Shown here: positions 8,047 through 16,982 of the stretch, one piece after another | Layout: each line of letters opens with the position of its first letter | How positions within the stretch are numbered: position 1 is the stretch's first letter | NCBI GenBank assembly: GCA_028285525.1 | Contig: JANQOZ010000098.1 | Location: 1-36,642, forward strand | Length of the DNA: 36,642 bases | Source: Lysobacterales bacterium | Lineage (GTDB): Bacteria; Pseudomonadota; Gammaproteobacteria; Xanthomonadales; SZUA-38 | Direction of reading: 5' to 3' | The notes under the pieces: model-generated | What the model saw: only the letters and a program-made list of their open reading frames with translations | What the model was told of the DNA's origin: nothing | The model's database searches: none | Position numbers and translations under genes: made by a program

Positions 8047-8742
8047 ATGGACTCTCGGCGCCGACAGTTTTGTCAGGTGCTGTCGGGAATGGCGGCGGCG
8101 ACCGCCGTTCCCGCATTTGCTGAACGGGCGTACGATTTCCGGTTCACCCGGCTGGTGTATGAATCGGGCAACTGGGACGTTGACGAGCGCATGCCGTCAA
8201 ACTTTCTCAACAGCCTGATCGAGTACACCAACCTGCGCGTCGACCCCAACGAATACGTCATTCCGCTGGCTGACCCTTCGATGCTGAGCGCGCCGTTTTG
8301 CTACATGGCCGGCCACCGGCTCGTGCAGTTCACGCCCGAGGAAAAGCGGAACTTTGAGACCTATGTTCGCGGCGGCGGCTTTGTGTTTGCCGACGACTGC
8401 AATCACGATATCGACGGCCTGTTTGCCGTCAGCTTCGAGCGCCAGATGGCCGAAATCTTCGGCGACGACGCGCTGGTCAAGCTGCCCAACGATCACGACC
8501 TGTACTCGTGTTTCTTCCAGTTCGATGGTCCGCCGACCACCTCGCTGGAGCTCAACGGCTGGGGCGACGACCTGGTGCACGACTACCTGAAAGCAATCCT
8601 GATCAATGGCCGTATCGGCGTGCTCTACAGCAACAAAGACTACGGCTGCGAGTGGGACTACGATCTGCGCAACAAGCGCTTCATGGCCCGCGACAACACT
8701 CGCTTCGGGGTCAACATCGCCGTCTACGCGATCTCCTCATGA
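8047..8742 (+). CDS. DUF4159 protein with N-terminal signal
   Basis: A 231-residue exported protein of the DUF4159 family (class I glutamine-amidotransferase-like fold by family knowledge; no enzymatic function established). The N-terminus has twin arginines (SRRRQFCQ) and a hydrophobic stretch to an AFA cleavage-like site near residue 25. The family pattern [14 protein letters not shown], the [10 protein letters not shown] strand-loop and [14 protein letters not shown] are all present. It starts on the base after the tldE stop, so the two genes are coupled. The stop overlaps the next start as ATGA. DUF4159 proteins are commonly found beside MoxR/DUF58/BatA genes, as here. Confidence 0.85.
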   Translation: MDSRRRQFCQVLSGMAAATAVPAFAERAYDFRFTRLVYESGNWDVDERMPSNFLNSLIEYTNLRVDPNEYVIPLADPSMLSAPFCYMAGHRLVQFTPEEKRNFETYVRGGGFVFADDCNHDIDGLFAVSFERQMAEIFGDDALVKLPNDHDLYSCFFQFDGPPTTSLELNGWGDDLVHDYLKAILINGRIGVLYSNKDYGCEWDYDLRNKRFMARDNTRFGVNIAVYAISS

Positions 8743-9749
8743 AAACGACCAGCAGCCCCCAGCACGATCAGCTCGATGACCTGCTCAGCTCCCTGACCGG
8801 AGTCGGCCAGGAAATGGCGAAGGTGATCGTTGGCCAGAACGAGGTGGTGCGGCAGCTGCAGGTGGCCCTGCTGGCCGGTGGGCACTCTCTGCTGGAGGGT
8901 GTACCGGGTCTCGCGAAGACGCTGATGGTCCAGACGTTGGCGCGATGCCTGGACTTAAGCTTTACCCGAATTCAGTTCACCCCCGATCTGATGCCGGCTG
9001 ACCTCATCGGCACGGAGATTTTGCGCCGCGGCGAGGACGGCAGCGCACGCTTCGAATACCAGCCGGGCCCGGTCTTTACCCAGGTGCTGCTGGCAGACGA
9101 AATCAACCGCACGCCTCCAAAGACGCAGGCGGCGCTGCTCGAGGCGATGTCCGAGCGCTCGGTAAGCTACGCCGGTGAAACCCGGCTCCTGCCGGCACCA
9201 TTTTTTGTCCTGGCGACGCAAAATCCGCTGGAGCAGGCCGGCACCTATCCGCTGCCGGAGGCGCAGCTCGATCGGTTCCTGCTGCTGCTGAACGTGGCCT
9301 ATCCGAGTCACGAGGAAGAGCTGGCCATTCTCAACGCCACCACCGGCAACCGCGAGGAACAGCCCAAGGCGCTGCTCAACGCCGAGCAGGTGCTGACTCT
9401 CCAGTCCCTCACGCGCGATGTTGTGATCAGCGAGACCCTGGTGGACTACGCGGCGAGACTGGTGCGGGCAACGCGGCCGGGCCAGAGCAAGATCACTGAA
9501 GTGGACCAGTATCTGCGCTGGGGCGCCGGCCCCCGGGCCGGGCAGGCGCTGGTGCTGACGGCCAAAGCCACCGCTTTGCTGGACGGCCGCTTTGCGGTCA
9601 CCGAAGCGGATCTCCGGGCCAACGCCGGTCCGGTGCTTCGCCATCGGCTGCTGCCCAACTTCCATGCGCAGGCTGACGGCGTTTCCGCCGACGACCTGGT
9701 GGACGTTGTGGTGCGCGGCGAGCCGCGGCCTGCCAGTCCGCTGGACTGA
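8739..9749 (+). CDS. MoxR-family AAA+ ATPase
   Basis: A 336-residue cytoplasmic AAA+ ATPase of the MoxR group. These act as chaperones, usually with a vWA-domain partner, in maturation of enzyme complexes or envelope stress responses. Walker A is GVPGLAKT (residues 54-61) and Walker B is VLLADE (116-121), followed by [16 protein letters not shown] and the sensor segment [22 protein letters not shown]. The ATG at 8739 overlaps the stop of the DUF4159 gene by 4 nt (ATGA). The frame is open far upstream, but that part is only the shadow of the DUF4159 gene. The DUF58 gene follows after 19 nt. Confidence 0.95.
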   Translation: MKTTSSPQHDQLDDLLSSLTGVGQEMAKVIVGQNEVVRQLQVALLAGGHSLLEGVPGLAKTLMVQTLARCLDLSFTRIQFTPDLMPADLIGTEILRRGEDGSARFEYQPGPVFTQVLLADEINRTPPKTQAALLEAMSERSVSYAGETRLLPAPFFVLATQNPLEQAGTYPLPEAQLDRFLLLLNVAYPSHEEELAILNATTGNREEQPKALLNAEQVLTLQSLTRDVVISETLVDYAARLVRATRPGQSKITEVDQYLRWGAGPRAGQALVLTAKATALLDGRFAVTEADLRANAGPVLRHRLLPNFHAQADGVSADDLVDVVVRGEPRPASPLD

Positions 9750-9768
9750 CCCCGCGCCGGTCGATCCC

Positions 9769-10698
9769 ATGAGCACCGCAGCCGCCCGTCGCGAGGAGGT
9801 GATCGATCCCGCTACGCTGGCAGCGATCGGTGACCTTGAGCTGGCGGGCCGCATGCTCGCGACGGGTTATCTGTTTGGTCGCCACCTGGGCCAGCGTCAC
9901 GGGCCGGGCTTTGAGTTCGCCCAATATCGGGCGTGGCAGCCGGGAGACTCCAGCCGCAGCGTCGACTGGCGCCTGTACGCGCGGTCGGAGCGGCTTAGCG
10001 TGCGGGAGTCCGAACTCGAAACCGACCAGCGGCTGTGGCTGCTTCTGGACACGTCAGCCAGCATGGACTTTGCCTCCCCCGGCGGCGCTCTCAACAAGTT
10101 TGGCTACGCCTGTCGCCTCGCCGCCGCGCTCGGTTACCTCGCCCAGCAGCAGGGTGACGAGCTGGGGCTGATCACGCTCGCGAGCGACTGCCGCCTGCGG
10201 GTGCCCGCCAGCGCCGGCCGGCTTCAGTGGTATCGGGTGTTGGCCGCGCTGCGCGACCTGCGCTGCGGCGGTCGCCTCGGCGAGGCTGCGCTGGCCAGCG
10301 GCGAGCCGATCGAGCTGCGGCTGCCGGAGGGGTTCAGCGATGCCTCCGAAGGCGCGCTGATCGTGGTGCTTTCCGATTTTTACCAGCACGAAACCGAGCT
10401 GACCGACCTGCTCGGGCGCCTGGCCAACGGCTCGCGTGACGTGAGAGCGGTTTGCCTGGAGACCGCCGCGGAGCGCGAGCTGCCGTACCGCGGTGTGGTC
10501 AGACTGCAGGATCCCGAGTCCGGTGCCGAGCGCTTCACCGATCCGGGACAGACGCGTGCGGCATACCGGGCGGCGCGGCAGGCCTATTTCGAGGAGCTGC
10601 GCCACACGCTGCTCGGCCGGGGCGTGCGCTTTGAGCGATTCAACGTCGACGAGCCGCTCGACGGCCGGCTCCGGCGCTACCTGACGGACACACCGTGA
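9769..10698 (+). CDS. DUF58 (vWA-like) protein
   Basis: A 309-residue DUF58 protein, the usual vWA-type partner of MoxR ATPases. The family signature YRAWQPGDSSRSVDWRLYAR lies at about residues 53-72. A MIDAS-like DTSAS motif at residues 94-98 suggests a metal-binding vWA fold. There are no membrane segments, so it is probably cytoplasmic. The start ATG at 9769 was chosen because family similarity begins shortly after it; the ribosome-binding site is weak. The stop overlaps the next start as GTGA. Confidence 0.92.
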   Translation: MSTAAARREEVIDPATLAAIGDLELAGRMLATGYLFGRHLGQRHGPGFEFAQYRAWQPGDSSRSVDWRLYARSERLSVRESELETDQRLWLLLDTSASMDFASPGGALNKFGYACRLAAALGYLAQQQGDELGLITLASDCRLRVPASAGRLQWYRVLAALRDLRCGGRLGEAALASGEPIELRLPEGFSDASEGALIVVLSDFYQHETELTDLLGRLANGSRDVRAVCLETAAERELPYRGVVRLQDPESGAERFTDPGQTRAAYRAARQAYFEELRHTLLGRGVRFERFNVDEPLDGRLRRYLTDTP

Positions 10699-11912
10699 TC
10701 GGCTGGCAAAACCCTGGCTGGCTCTGGGCGCTGCCGGTGCTTTTGGTGCCGCTGATCATCCATTTGCTGAACGCTTCGAGCGGTCAGCCGCTCACGTTTC
10801 CGGCGCTGCGCTTTACGACGCCGAGCAAGGCCCGTCGCGTGCGCAGCGTCTCGCTGAGGCAACCCTGGCTGCTGGCGCTCCGCTGGCTGCTGCTGGCGCT
10901 GCTGGTGCTGTGGCTGGCGGGTCCCGTCTGGCAACCGCCCCTGCCGGCATCGAGCGCGGGACCGGTGCTGGTTTCGCCGCTGGCGCTCCAGCGTTTCCCG
11001 GAGGCCGCCCGCGCCAAAGCCGCAGAGCTTTCCGGGGCTGCTTCCGCGCCGCCGCGGCAGCTGGCCAGCGGTTTCCCCGGCCTTGATCAGCCCCCCGTCT
11101 ACGAGGGTCCGGCGGATCGGATGCTTCGCTCCCTGGCCGACACCTGGCCCGAGAGCACCCAGGTGGTGACCGTCGCCGACTCCCTGGATCGCAGCTGGCG
11201 GGAGCTGCCGGCGCCCGACGGGGTGACGCTGCACACGATCGCGGATGGCATCAGCGAGCCTTTACAGGTCGCGCTGCTGGCGGGCGAGCAGCGCGCGGAA
11301 GACGCCCGCTACGTCCGGGCAGCGCTCACTGCGCTGGCGGCAGCCGATCTGCTGCGCTGGCGCGAGCTCATCGGTCCCGCCGATACGGAACCGAATGCAG
11401 AGGCGATTGATGTCCTGATCCTGCTCGGCGTAGAGCCAGGAGCCGCGAGCGTCGCTCACCGGTTTTATCTGGTGGACGCCGACGCCGCGGGTGAATGGGC
11501 CGAGCTGACGGTTGGTGAACAGCGCTACGCCGTGCAGCAAGCGGCGACCCCGCCGTCAGGTCAGCCGGTGCTGCGGGGTGACGACGGTGAAACACTTTTG
11601 GCACTGAGCGATTCCACCAGCGTGCCGGGCCTGCAGTTCTCTGGGCGATTTCATCCCGAGACGAACACACTGGTGAACAGCGCGGCGTTCGTCGATCTGC
11701 TCGACGAGTGGCTGTCGCTGGGGCGGCTCCTGCCGCAGCCGGTTGAGCCGGCCGAGAAGCCGTCGCCCAGCCGGTGGCTCGCTGGGCTGCTGCTCGTGAG
11801 CTGGCTGCTGGAGCGCGCGCTCGCGCTGCGGGCGGCGCCCGCGCCGGCCGCGACGGGCTCGTCGCGCGGGGAAGATCAGCGCGAGAGAACTGAACCGGCG
11901 GTGGCCACATGA
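10695..11912 (+). CDS. BatA-like membrane protein
   Basis: A 405-residue membrane protein whose first 75 residues match the BatA N-terminal domain: PGWLWALPVLLVPLIIHLLN, a second segment LLALRWLLLALLVLWLAGP, and the conserved FPALRFTTPSKARRVRS between them. The middle part (about 80-355) is periplasmic by prediction and weakly conserved. A third membrane segment lies at about 363-380, with a short tail. GTG at 10695 is the start, overlapping the DUF58 stop (GTGA). In Bat-type clusters such proteins anchor the MoxR/vWA module at the membrane. The vWA MIDAS of true BatA is not visible here. Confidence 0.85.
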   Translation: MIGWQNPGWLWALPVLLVPLIIHLLNASSGQPLTFPALRFTTPSKARRVRSVSLRQPWLLALRWLLLALLVLWLAGPVWQPPLPASSAGPVLVSPLALQRFPEAARAKAAELSGAASAPPRQLASGFPGLDQPPVYEGPADRMLRSLADTWPESTQVVTVADSLDRSWRELPAPDGVTLHTIADGISEPLQVALLAGEQRAEDARYVRAALTALAAADLLRWRELIGPADTEPNAEAIDVLILLGVEPGAASVAHRFYLVDADAAGEWAELTVGEQRYAVQQAATPPSGQPVLRGDDGETLLALSDSTSVPGLQFSGRFHPETNTLVNSAAFVDLLDEWLSLGRLLPQPVEPAEKPSPSRWLAGLLLVSWLLERALALRAAPAPAATGSSRGEDQRERTEPAVAT

Positions 11913-14116
11913 AGCTCGACCCGGCCCTGCTCCGTCTCCAGCAGCGCATGCGGTCGCGTCTGCTGCTCAGCGCGCTGGCCAGCGCCGCGGTATTGCTGAC
12001 GGCCGCCGCAGCCGTCAGCAGCGGCTGGCCCGGCTGGGCTCGCCTCAGCATCCTGGCGCTGCTGGGGGCATCGATGGCGGCCTGGACCGAACACTGGTGG
12101 CGCCGCCTTCAGGGTAAGACGCTCGCGCGCCACCTCAATCGACGCTGGCCGGTGCTGGAAGATAGCGCGCAGCTACTTGTGGGAGACCGGGCGACGTCCA
12201 GCCCGCTCGCCGCCCGGCAGGCGGAGCGGGTGGTGCTGGCGCTGCAGCAGGAGCGGATTCCGGGCCAGCTGCCGCGGGGCGCGCGGCGGAGCCTGCTCCA
12301 GCTGCTGGGCCTTGCGCTGGCGGTCCTGCTGGTGCCGATGCTTGGGACGCTGAGCGTCAGCCGGGAGAGCGTCAGCGCGGCGCACCTGACCGGTCTGGCG
12401 GTTGAGGTCAGCCCGCCGGCCTATACCCGCCGCGAAGCGAGGCGCCTGTCGACGGCGGCCGTTACGGTGGCGGAAGGCTCCCGGCTGCGGTGGGAGCTGT
12501 CGTTTGCCGGCGCGGTCGACGAGGTTTGGCTAGCGTTCGATGACGCGCCCGACGTTCAGGCCTCGGCCCTTGGTCCGGGTCGCTTCACCCTCGAGCAGCA
12601 GATTGTCAGCAATCGCGTGTATACCGTCGGCTGGCGCTCCGAAGGTGAGGACTACAGCACCGAGCCGGCGCTGATCCAGGTCGAAAGGGATCAGCCGCCG
12701 ATCATTACCATACAGGTGCCCGAATTCAGCCCCCAGAAGGTGCGTGATCCGATTGGGGAGGAGCCAGCGTTTGTCGTGGAGGTCAGCGATGACTATGGCC
12801 TTGCGGACGTGCTGATCCTGGCGACGGTCGCCAAGGGGGAAGGTGAGGGCGTGAAGTTTCGTGACGTCGAGCTGGCTTTCGACGAGGAGACCGCCGCGTC
12901 CGCCGGTCCGGGCGACCGCGCTGTGGGCCGCTACGAGCGCGCGTGGGATCTCGAGGCGCTGGGGATGGAACCCGGCGACGAGCTCTACTTCCGCGCCCGG
13001 GTCACCGACAATCGCGAGCCTGAGCCAAACTCGGCGCAAACGCCCGTGCTGATGCTGCGCTGGCTGGCGCCGCGGGGTCGACGCACCCTGGCGCTGGAGG
13101 GCCTGGCCGTCGATATCCTGCCCGAGTATTTCCGCAGCCAGCGCCAGATCATTATCGATACCGAAAAGCTGGTCGCCGACCGCAGCCGAATCAGCGTCGG
13201 CGAGGGTATCGGGCGCTCGCGCTCGCTTGCCCGCGATCAGAAGTCGCTGCGTATTCGCTATGGTCAGTATCTGGGCGAGGAATACGAAAGCGAGATCGGC
13301 CTGCCGTCGGCTGCTGACCTCGAGCTGGATGACAGCCACGCCGGCGAGAGTTTCGCCGAGCATCTGGCGCATGCTCATAGCGCCCACGGAGGACCCGGCC
13401 ACGATCACGGCGGGGATCCGGCAGCCGGCGGCGCGGCGGACGGCGGGACCATCATCGGCGGCTTGCCGAGCTTCATGGCGGATTTTGTCCACGCCCACGA
13501 CTCCGCGGAGCAGGCCACGCTGTTCGATGAGAAAACCCGCGAAACCCTGAAAGCTGCCCTGGCGGAGATGTGGCAGTCGGAGCTCAACCTGCACCTGTCC
13601 CGGCCGGTTCAGGCGCTGCCCTATCAGTACCAGGCGCTGACGCTCCTGAAGCAGGTGCAGCAGGCCAACCGCATCTATGTGCGGCGCGCCGGCTTTGAGC
13701 CGCCGGCGCTGGACGAGGGTAAACGGCTGACTGGCGATCCAGACGAGAGCGCAGACTCTCGGCTGGACTGGCGCGAGAGTGACGAGCCGACCCGTACCCG
13801 GCTTCGACTCAGTACTCTGCTCACCGCGCTCGCTGCGGATGAGCCCGTGCTCGAGGAGCTCAACTGGCTGCAAACCCAGGTGAGTGAAGAAGCCGATCGC
13901 ACCGCAATCCGGCTGGCGACGGCGCAGCTTCGGAGCGGACGCTGTGCCGACTGCCGGACGCAGCTTCAGGCGCTGGTCTGGCGTGCCCTGGGATCGGTGT
14001 CGCCGCCGGCCAATATTCGCCGCAGCGGGCCACAGGGGCGCTTCGCCGAATCCTATTTTGCGCCGCTCGCCGCTGAACCAGACGGTGCGCGAGCAGCCCG
14101 CAGCGAAACCCCATGA
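11909..14116 (+). CDS. DUF4175-like membrane protein with His-rich loop
   Basis: A 735-residue protein resembling DUF4175. It has two membrane segments in the first 60 residues, a third at about 130-150 (LLQLLGLALAVLLVPML), then a periplasmic part with Ig-like signatures (SPPAYTRREARRL; VSDDYGLADVLI; RARVTDNREPEPNSAQTP). A histidine-rich stretch between residues about 477 and 530 (HLAHAHSAHGG, HDHGGDP, FVHAHDS) looks like a metal-binding loop, which I do not know as a family feature. The start overlaps the BatA-like gene by ATGA, and the stop overlaps the next gene by ATGA. Its role is probably structural within the MoxR/vWA cluster; the assignment to DUF4175 is by eye. Confidence 0.75.
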   Translation: MKLDPALLRLQQRMRSRLLLSALASAAVLLTAAAAVSSGWPGWARLSILALLGASMAAWTEHWWRRLQGKTLARHLNRRWPVLEDSAQLLVGDRATSSPLAARQAERVVLALQQERIPGQLPRGARRSLLQLLGLALAVLLVPMLGTLSVSRESVSAAHLTGLAVEVSPPAYTRREARRLSTAAVTVAEGSRLRWELSFAGAVDEVWLAFDDAPDVQASALGPGRFTLEQQIVSNRVYTVGWRSEGEDYSTEPALIQVERDQPPIITIQVPEFSPQKVRDPIGEEPAFVVEVSDDYGLADVLILATVAKGEGEGVKFRDVELAFDEETAASAGPGDRAVGRYERAWDLEALGMEPGDELYFRARVTDNREPEPNSAQTPVLMLRWLAPRGRRTLALEGLAVDILPEYFRSQRQIIIDTEKLVADRSRISVGEGIGRSRSLARDQKSLRIRYGQYLGEEYESEIGLPSAADLELDDSHAGESFAEHLAHAHSAHGGPGHDHGGDPAAGGAADGGTIIGGLPSFMADFVHAHDSAEQATLFDEKTRETLKAALAEMWQSELNLHLSRPVQALPYQYQALTLLKQVQQANRIYVRRAGFEPPALDEGKRLTGDPDESADSRLDWRESDEPTRTRLRLSTLLTALAADEPVLEELNWLQTQVSEEADRTAIRLATAQLRSGRCADCRTQLQALVWRALGSVSPPANIRRSGPQGRFAESYFAPLAAEPDGARAARSETP

Positions 14117-15720
14117 CGCTGCTCCTCTCGCCGGGCTGGGCCGTCGCTTGCGCGCTGGCGCTGGCGCTGCCGGCGGTGGCGCTGAGCTGGCAGTTCCTCA
14201 GCCGTCCGGTCGCCGGCGCTCGCCGATGGCTCGTGATTGCTCTCCAGTGGCTCGCCGCGTTCAGCCTGTGGCTGCTCCTGGTCCAGCCGCAGCGCTTCAA
14301 CGACGGCGCCCGACCGGTTGTGCTCCTGACGCCCGGCAGTTCGGTGGTTGAGGGCGCGGGGGTTGTCAGGCTCACCGGGCTCGACCTGTATCCGCTGCTC
14401 AAGGAAGCGCCAGGGGCGGGCCTCGTCGAGATCCGGGGTCACGGGCTGCCGCTTGAGCAGTGGCGGGGGACGGACGCCAGGCTTTCCTTCAAGCCGTCGC
14501 CGCTGCCGGCGGGACTGCTGGACGTCCGCTGGCCTCAGCGCCTGATTCTGGGACAGCCGCTGACGGTGTCGGCTCGCCTGCACCGGCTGCTGCCGGCCCG
14601 CGAGGCGGTGCTGCTGGCGCCGGGCGGCGTTGAGGCCCAGCGGACGGTCGTGGGCAGGGACGGGCGTATCAGCCTGTCCATACTGCCGCCCTCCAGCGGA
14701 CCGATGCTCCTGCATCTGGAGCTTCGGGACAGCGCCGGCGGCACGGTCCTGCGGGAGCCGCTGCCGGTCCTGATCGACGAGCCGACCGGTCCACGGGTGC
14801 TGCTGGCCCTCGAGAACCTGAGCTTTGAGGCGCGAGACCTGCAGCGCTGGCTGGCCCGCTCAACGCCTGGACTGAGGCTCGATGCCCAGGTTGGGGCTCG
14901 CGTGCGCCGAACGTTGACCAGCGGGGAGTCGCCCGCGCTCGACGCCTGGCAGCGCGAACCGGAGGCGCTGGACCTGATGGTGGTCGACAGCGCCTGGCTT
15001 GCGGGGCTCGGCACCGTCGAGTCAGCCCGGCTGGCCCGGGCTGTGGTCGAGGGCATGGGGCTGCTGGTGCTCGGTGACGAGCGGCTGCTCGACCTGACAA
15101 GCAACCCCCTGCTGGACACGTTTGCCTTCGAAGCGGCCGAAGGAGGGACAACGCGCCTGTCGCTCGACTCGGGTCCTGCTGACCTGGATCAGGTGGCGGT
15201 GACGGCCTCCGGGGGGCAGCCGGTTTTGGCTGCGCTCGACGGAACGCCCCTGGTGGTGTCCCGGTCGCTCGGCGCCGGTTCGGTCGTGGTATCGCTCCTG
15301 CGCAACAGCTATGCCCTCAACACGCAGGGTCTTGCTGCGGCGTACGCTTCCTTGTGGCGCGAGGTGGTTGCCGCCACCGCCAGGCCGCTGCCGGCGGCTT
15401 CGTGGGTGTCAGCGCCGCTGCCCGTGATGCAGGTCGGGGAGTCCGTGGAACGCTGCGACGAGGACGGCTGTCGGCGGAGCGTGCTGGAAAAAGGCGGCTG
15501 GAACGACCTTGACGGACTGCGCCACTTTGCGTTCTCGGATGAGGACTGGCCGGCGTTTCGCGCCCAGGTGCTCCAGGAGCAAACCGAGCTCGCCGCCGCG
15601 CTGCGCGGGCCCGTAAGCAGCAGCTCAGTCGCCGGCGCCCCCGTCGTGCCGCTGGAGCTCCTGTGGCTGGCTTTTGTGCTGAGCGCCGGCCTGCTGTGGC
15701 TGGAGCAGAAGTTCCGCTAA
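14113..15720 (+). CDS. Large membrane protein with amidotransferase-like core, unknown function
   Basis: A 535-residue protein with two N-terminal membrane helices (about residues 8-28 and 38-58) and one at the extreme C-terminus (ELLWLAFVLSAGLLWLEQ). The long domain between them is predicted periplasmic. It resembles the membrane proteins with a glutamine-amidotransferase-like Rossmann region that close MoxR/DUF58/BatA clusters, but no Cys-His-Glu triad is evident, so enzymatic activity is doubtful. Two cysteines lie close together near residues 441-446 (RCDEDGCRRS), a possible disulfide. It is the last gene of the operon and is followed by an inverted repeat that could end transcription. 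Confidence 0.7.
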   Translation: MTLLLSPGWAVACALALALPAVALSWQFLSRPVAGARRWLVIALQWLAAFSLWLLLVQPQRFNDGARPVVLLTPGSSVVEGAGVVRLTGLDLYPLLKEAPGAGLVEIRGHGLPLEQWRGTDARLSFKPSPLPAGLLDVRWPQRLILGQPLTVSARLHRLLPAREAVLLAPGGVEAQRTVVGRDGRISLSILPPSSGPMLLHLELRDSAGGTVLREPLPVLIDEPTGPRVLLALENLSFEARDLQRWLARSTPGLRLDAQVGARVRRTLTSGESPALDAWQREPEALDLMVVDSAWLAGLGTVESARLARAVVEGMGLLVLGDERLLDLTSNPLLDTFAFEAAEGGTTRLSLDSGPADLDQVAVTASGGQPVLAALDGTPLVVSRSLGAGSVVVSLLRNSYALNTQGLAAAYASLWREVVAATARPLPAASWVSAPLPVMQVGESVERCDEDGCRRSVLEKGGWNDLDGLRHFAFSDEDWPAFRAQVLQEQTELAAALRGPVSSSSVAGAPVVPLELLWLAFVLSAGLLWLEQKFR

Positions 15721-15721
15721 C

Positions 15722-15754
15722 GCAAACTGCGGCCGTATTCCTAAAGCAGTTTGC
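15722..15754. terminator. 9-bp inverted repeat between convergent genes
   Basis: GCAAACTGC (15722-15730) and GCAGTTTGC (15746-15754) are perfectly complementary across a 15-nt loop. It starts 2 nt after the stop of the long plus-strand operon and overlaps the last codons of the convergent DUF5946 gene. The position suits a shared bidirectional terminator; there is no strong U-run. Confidence 0.45.
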
Positions 15755-16262
15755 CCACCCAGCCGGCGACGGTGGCGTGGTGGTCGCGCCACGCGCCCCA
15801 GGCCGACTCGGCCCAGCGGGTGACGGCCTGTTCATGCGCCTCGGCGGTTGTTGCCAGCGCAACGTCGACCACCGTCACCTCACCGACCGTGGTCGGTGGC
15901 TCCAGCCAGCGAAACCAGTCTCGATGCTGACTGGCCGTGGACAGCAGCCGGGTCGCATGAGCGGGCTCCACCCGCCGTTCCAGGACCGCATAGAGGCTGA
16001 TCAGGTGCAGGCATACCGATCGAATCGCCTGCGGCGAGGGCTCCGGGTCAGCCTCACCCGGGTGTTGAACGGCGTAAGCGTCCACCGTCAGTCGATGCAG
16101 CCGCGCGTAGGCCGCGTTGGCATACTCCCGCTCCAGCACCGTGCCGAAGGTAGCCCAGCAGCCGGGAGAGGACGTCATGTAGCGGTGGATGGGACCCTCG
16201 ATATCGGGCACCTCGGCGCCGCACCAGGGGCAGGGGGCGGTGGCGACGTCTTCGGCGGACAT
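15741..16262 (-). CDS. DUF5946 family protein
   Basis: A 173-residue soluble protein that looks like the DUF5946 family, of unknown function. A CPWCG zinc-ribbon-like motif lies near residue 10. The characteristic segment HRYMTSSPGCWATFGTVLEREY follows at about 24-45, and the rest is helical and rich in His and Ala. The ATG at 16260-16262 was preferred because the 33 upstream codons show no family similarity and overlap the end of the neighbouring gene. It is the second gene of a two-gene unit, 16 nt after the DUF998 gene. Confidence 0.72.
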   Translation of the reverse strand: MSAEDVATAPCPWCGAEVPDIEGPIHRYMTSSPGCWATFGTVLEREYANAAYARLHRLTVDAYAVQHPGEADPEPSPQAIRSVCLHLISLYAVLERRVEPAHATRLLSTASQHRDWFRWLEPPTTVGEVTVVDVALATTAEAHEQAVTRWAESAWGAWRDHHATVAGWVGKLL

Positions 16263-16278
16263 ATCGTTGCAGGTTCGG

Positions 16279-16863
16279 TCAGACCCGAAGCGCTTCGTCG
16301 CGCCGCAGGCGAAGGAGGGCAGCCGCGACGCCCGCAATCCACGCGACGTAAACTGATCCAACGATGCGCTCGTAGAGCCCGAGCCACGACGGCGTCACAA
16401 AGTAGGCAAGCAGGACCAGCCACAGCCAGATTCCGAGACAGGCGACCGTAAACAGGCCGAGTTCCCTGGACCGCCGGGCGAGGCCCGGCTGCAGTGCCCC
16501 CATGGCCAGACCGATCAGGCTCGCCACGATCCACAGCGGATCGTTGGCGTCCGGGCCCGTGAGCACCGCGACGTCAGCGCTCGCGAAGTAGTACGCGACG
16601 GCAAACAACCCAACACCGCTGGCACCCAGCAGCGCACGGCCATAGGGCCACAGACGTCCGCGGTCCTGGCCGCCCAGCGCAAGCGCCAGCGCGAGATGCG
16701 CCAGGCCGAAAAGCAGCAGACCCAGCGTATGCAGCATACCCCAGGGCTGCGAGCTCAGTGCGCTGATCGGATCACGAACCGCATCGAGGCTGCTGGTTAT
16801 CAGCACCACAGCGTGTAGTACGGGGGTCGCCAGCGTGGCGACCAGAGCCATTCGCAGCCACAT
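16279..16863 (-). CDS. DUF998 family membrane protein
   Basis: A 194-residue integral membrane protein with about six hydrophobic segments. The segment SSLDAVRDPISALSSQPWGMLHTLGLLLFG (about residues 22-51) is typical of DUF998 (predicted multi-pass protein, function not established). The start ATG at 16861-16863 begins directly before the first membrane helix; an ATG 36 codons upstream would add a charged tail without similarity and would run into the divergent gene. It is followed by the DUF5946 gene and divergent from the TauE/SafE gene across about 120 bp. Confidence 0.72.
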   Translation of the reverse strand: MWLRMALVATLATPVLHAVVLITSSLDAVRDPISALSSQPWGMLHTLGLLLFGLAHLALALALGGQDRGRLWPYGRALLGASGVGLFAVAYYFASADVAVLTGPDANDPLWIVASLIGLAMGALQPGLARRSRELGLFTVACLGIWLWLVLLAYFVTPSWLGLYERIVGSVYVAWIAGVAAALLRLRRDEALRV

Positions 16864-16982
16864 AGTGGTTGAGGTTTTCCGGTGGGAAAGGTGAATCGTA
16901 CTCCGGTGCTGCGGCCGCGCAAAATGTTTCCGCTCAAACGCGGGCCAGCCCCCCGGCGGCTGACGAGGCACGGGACCGTGCT

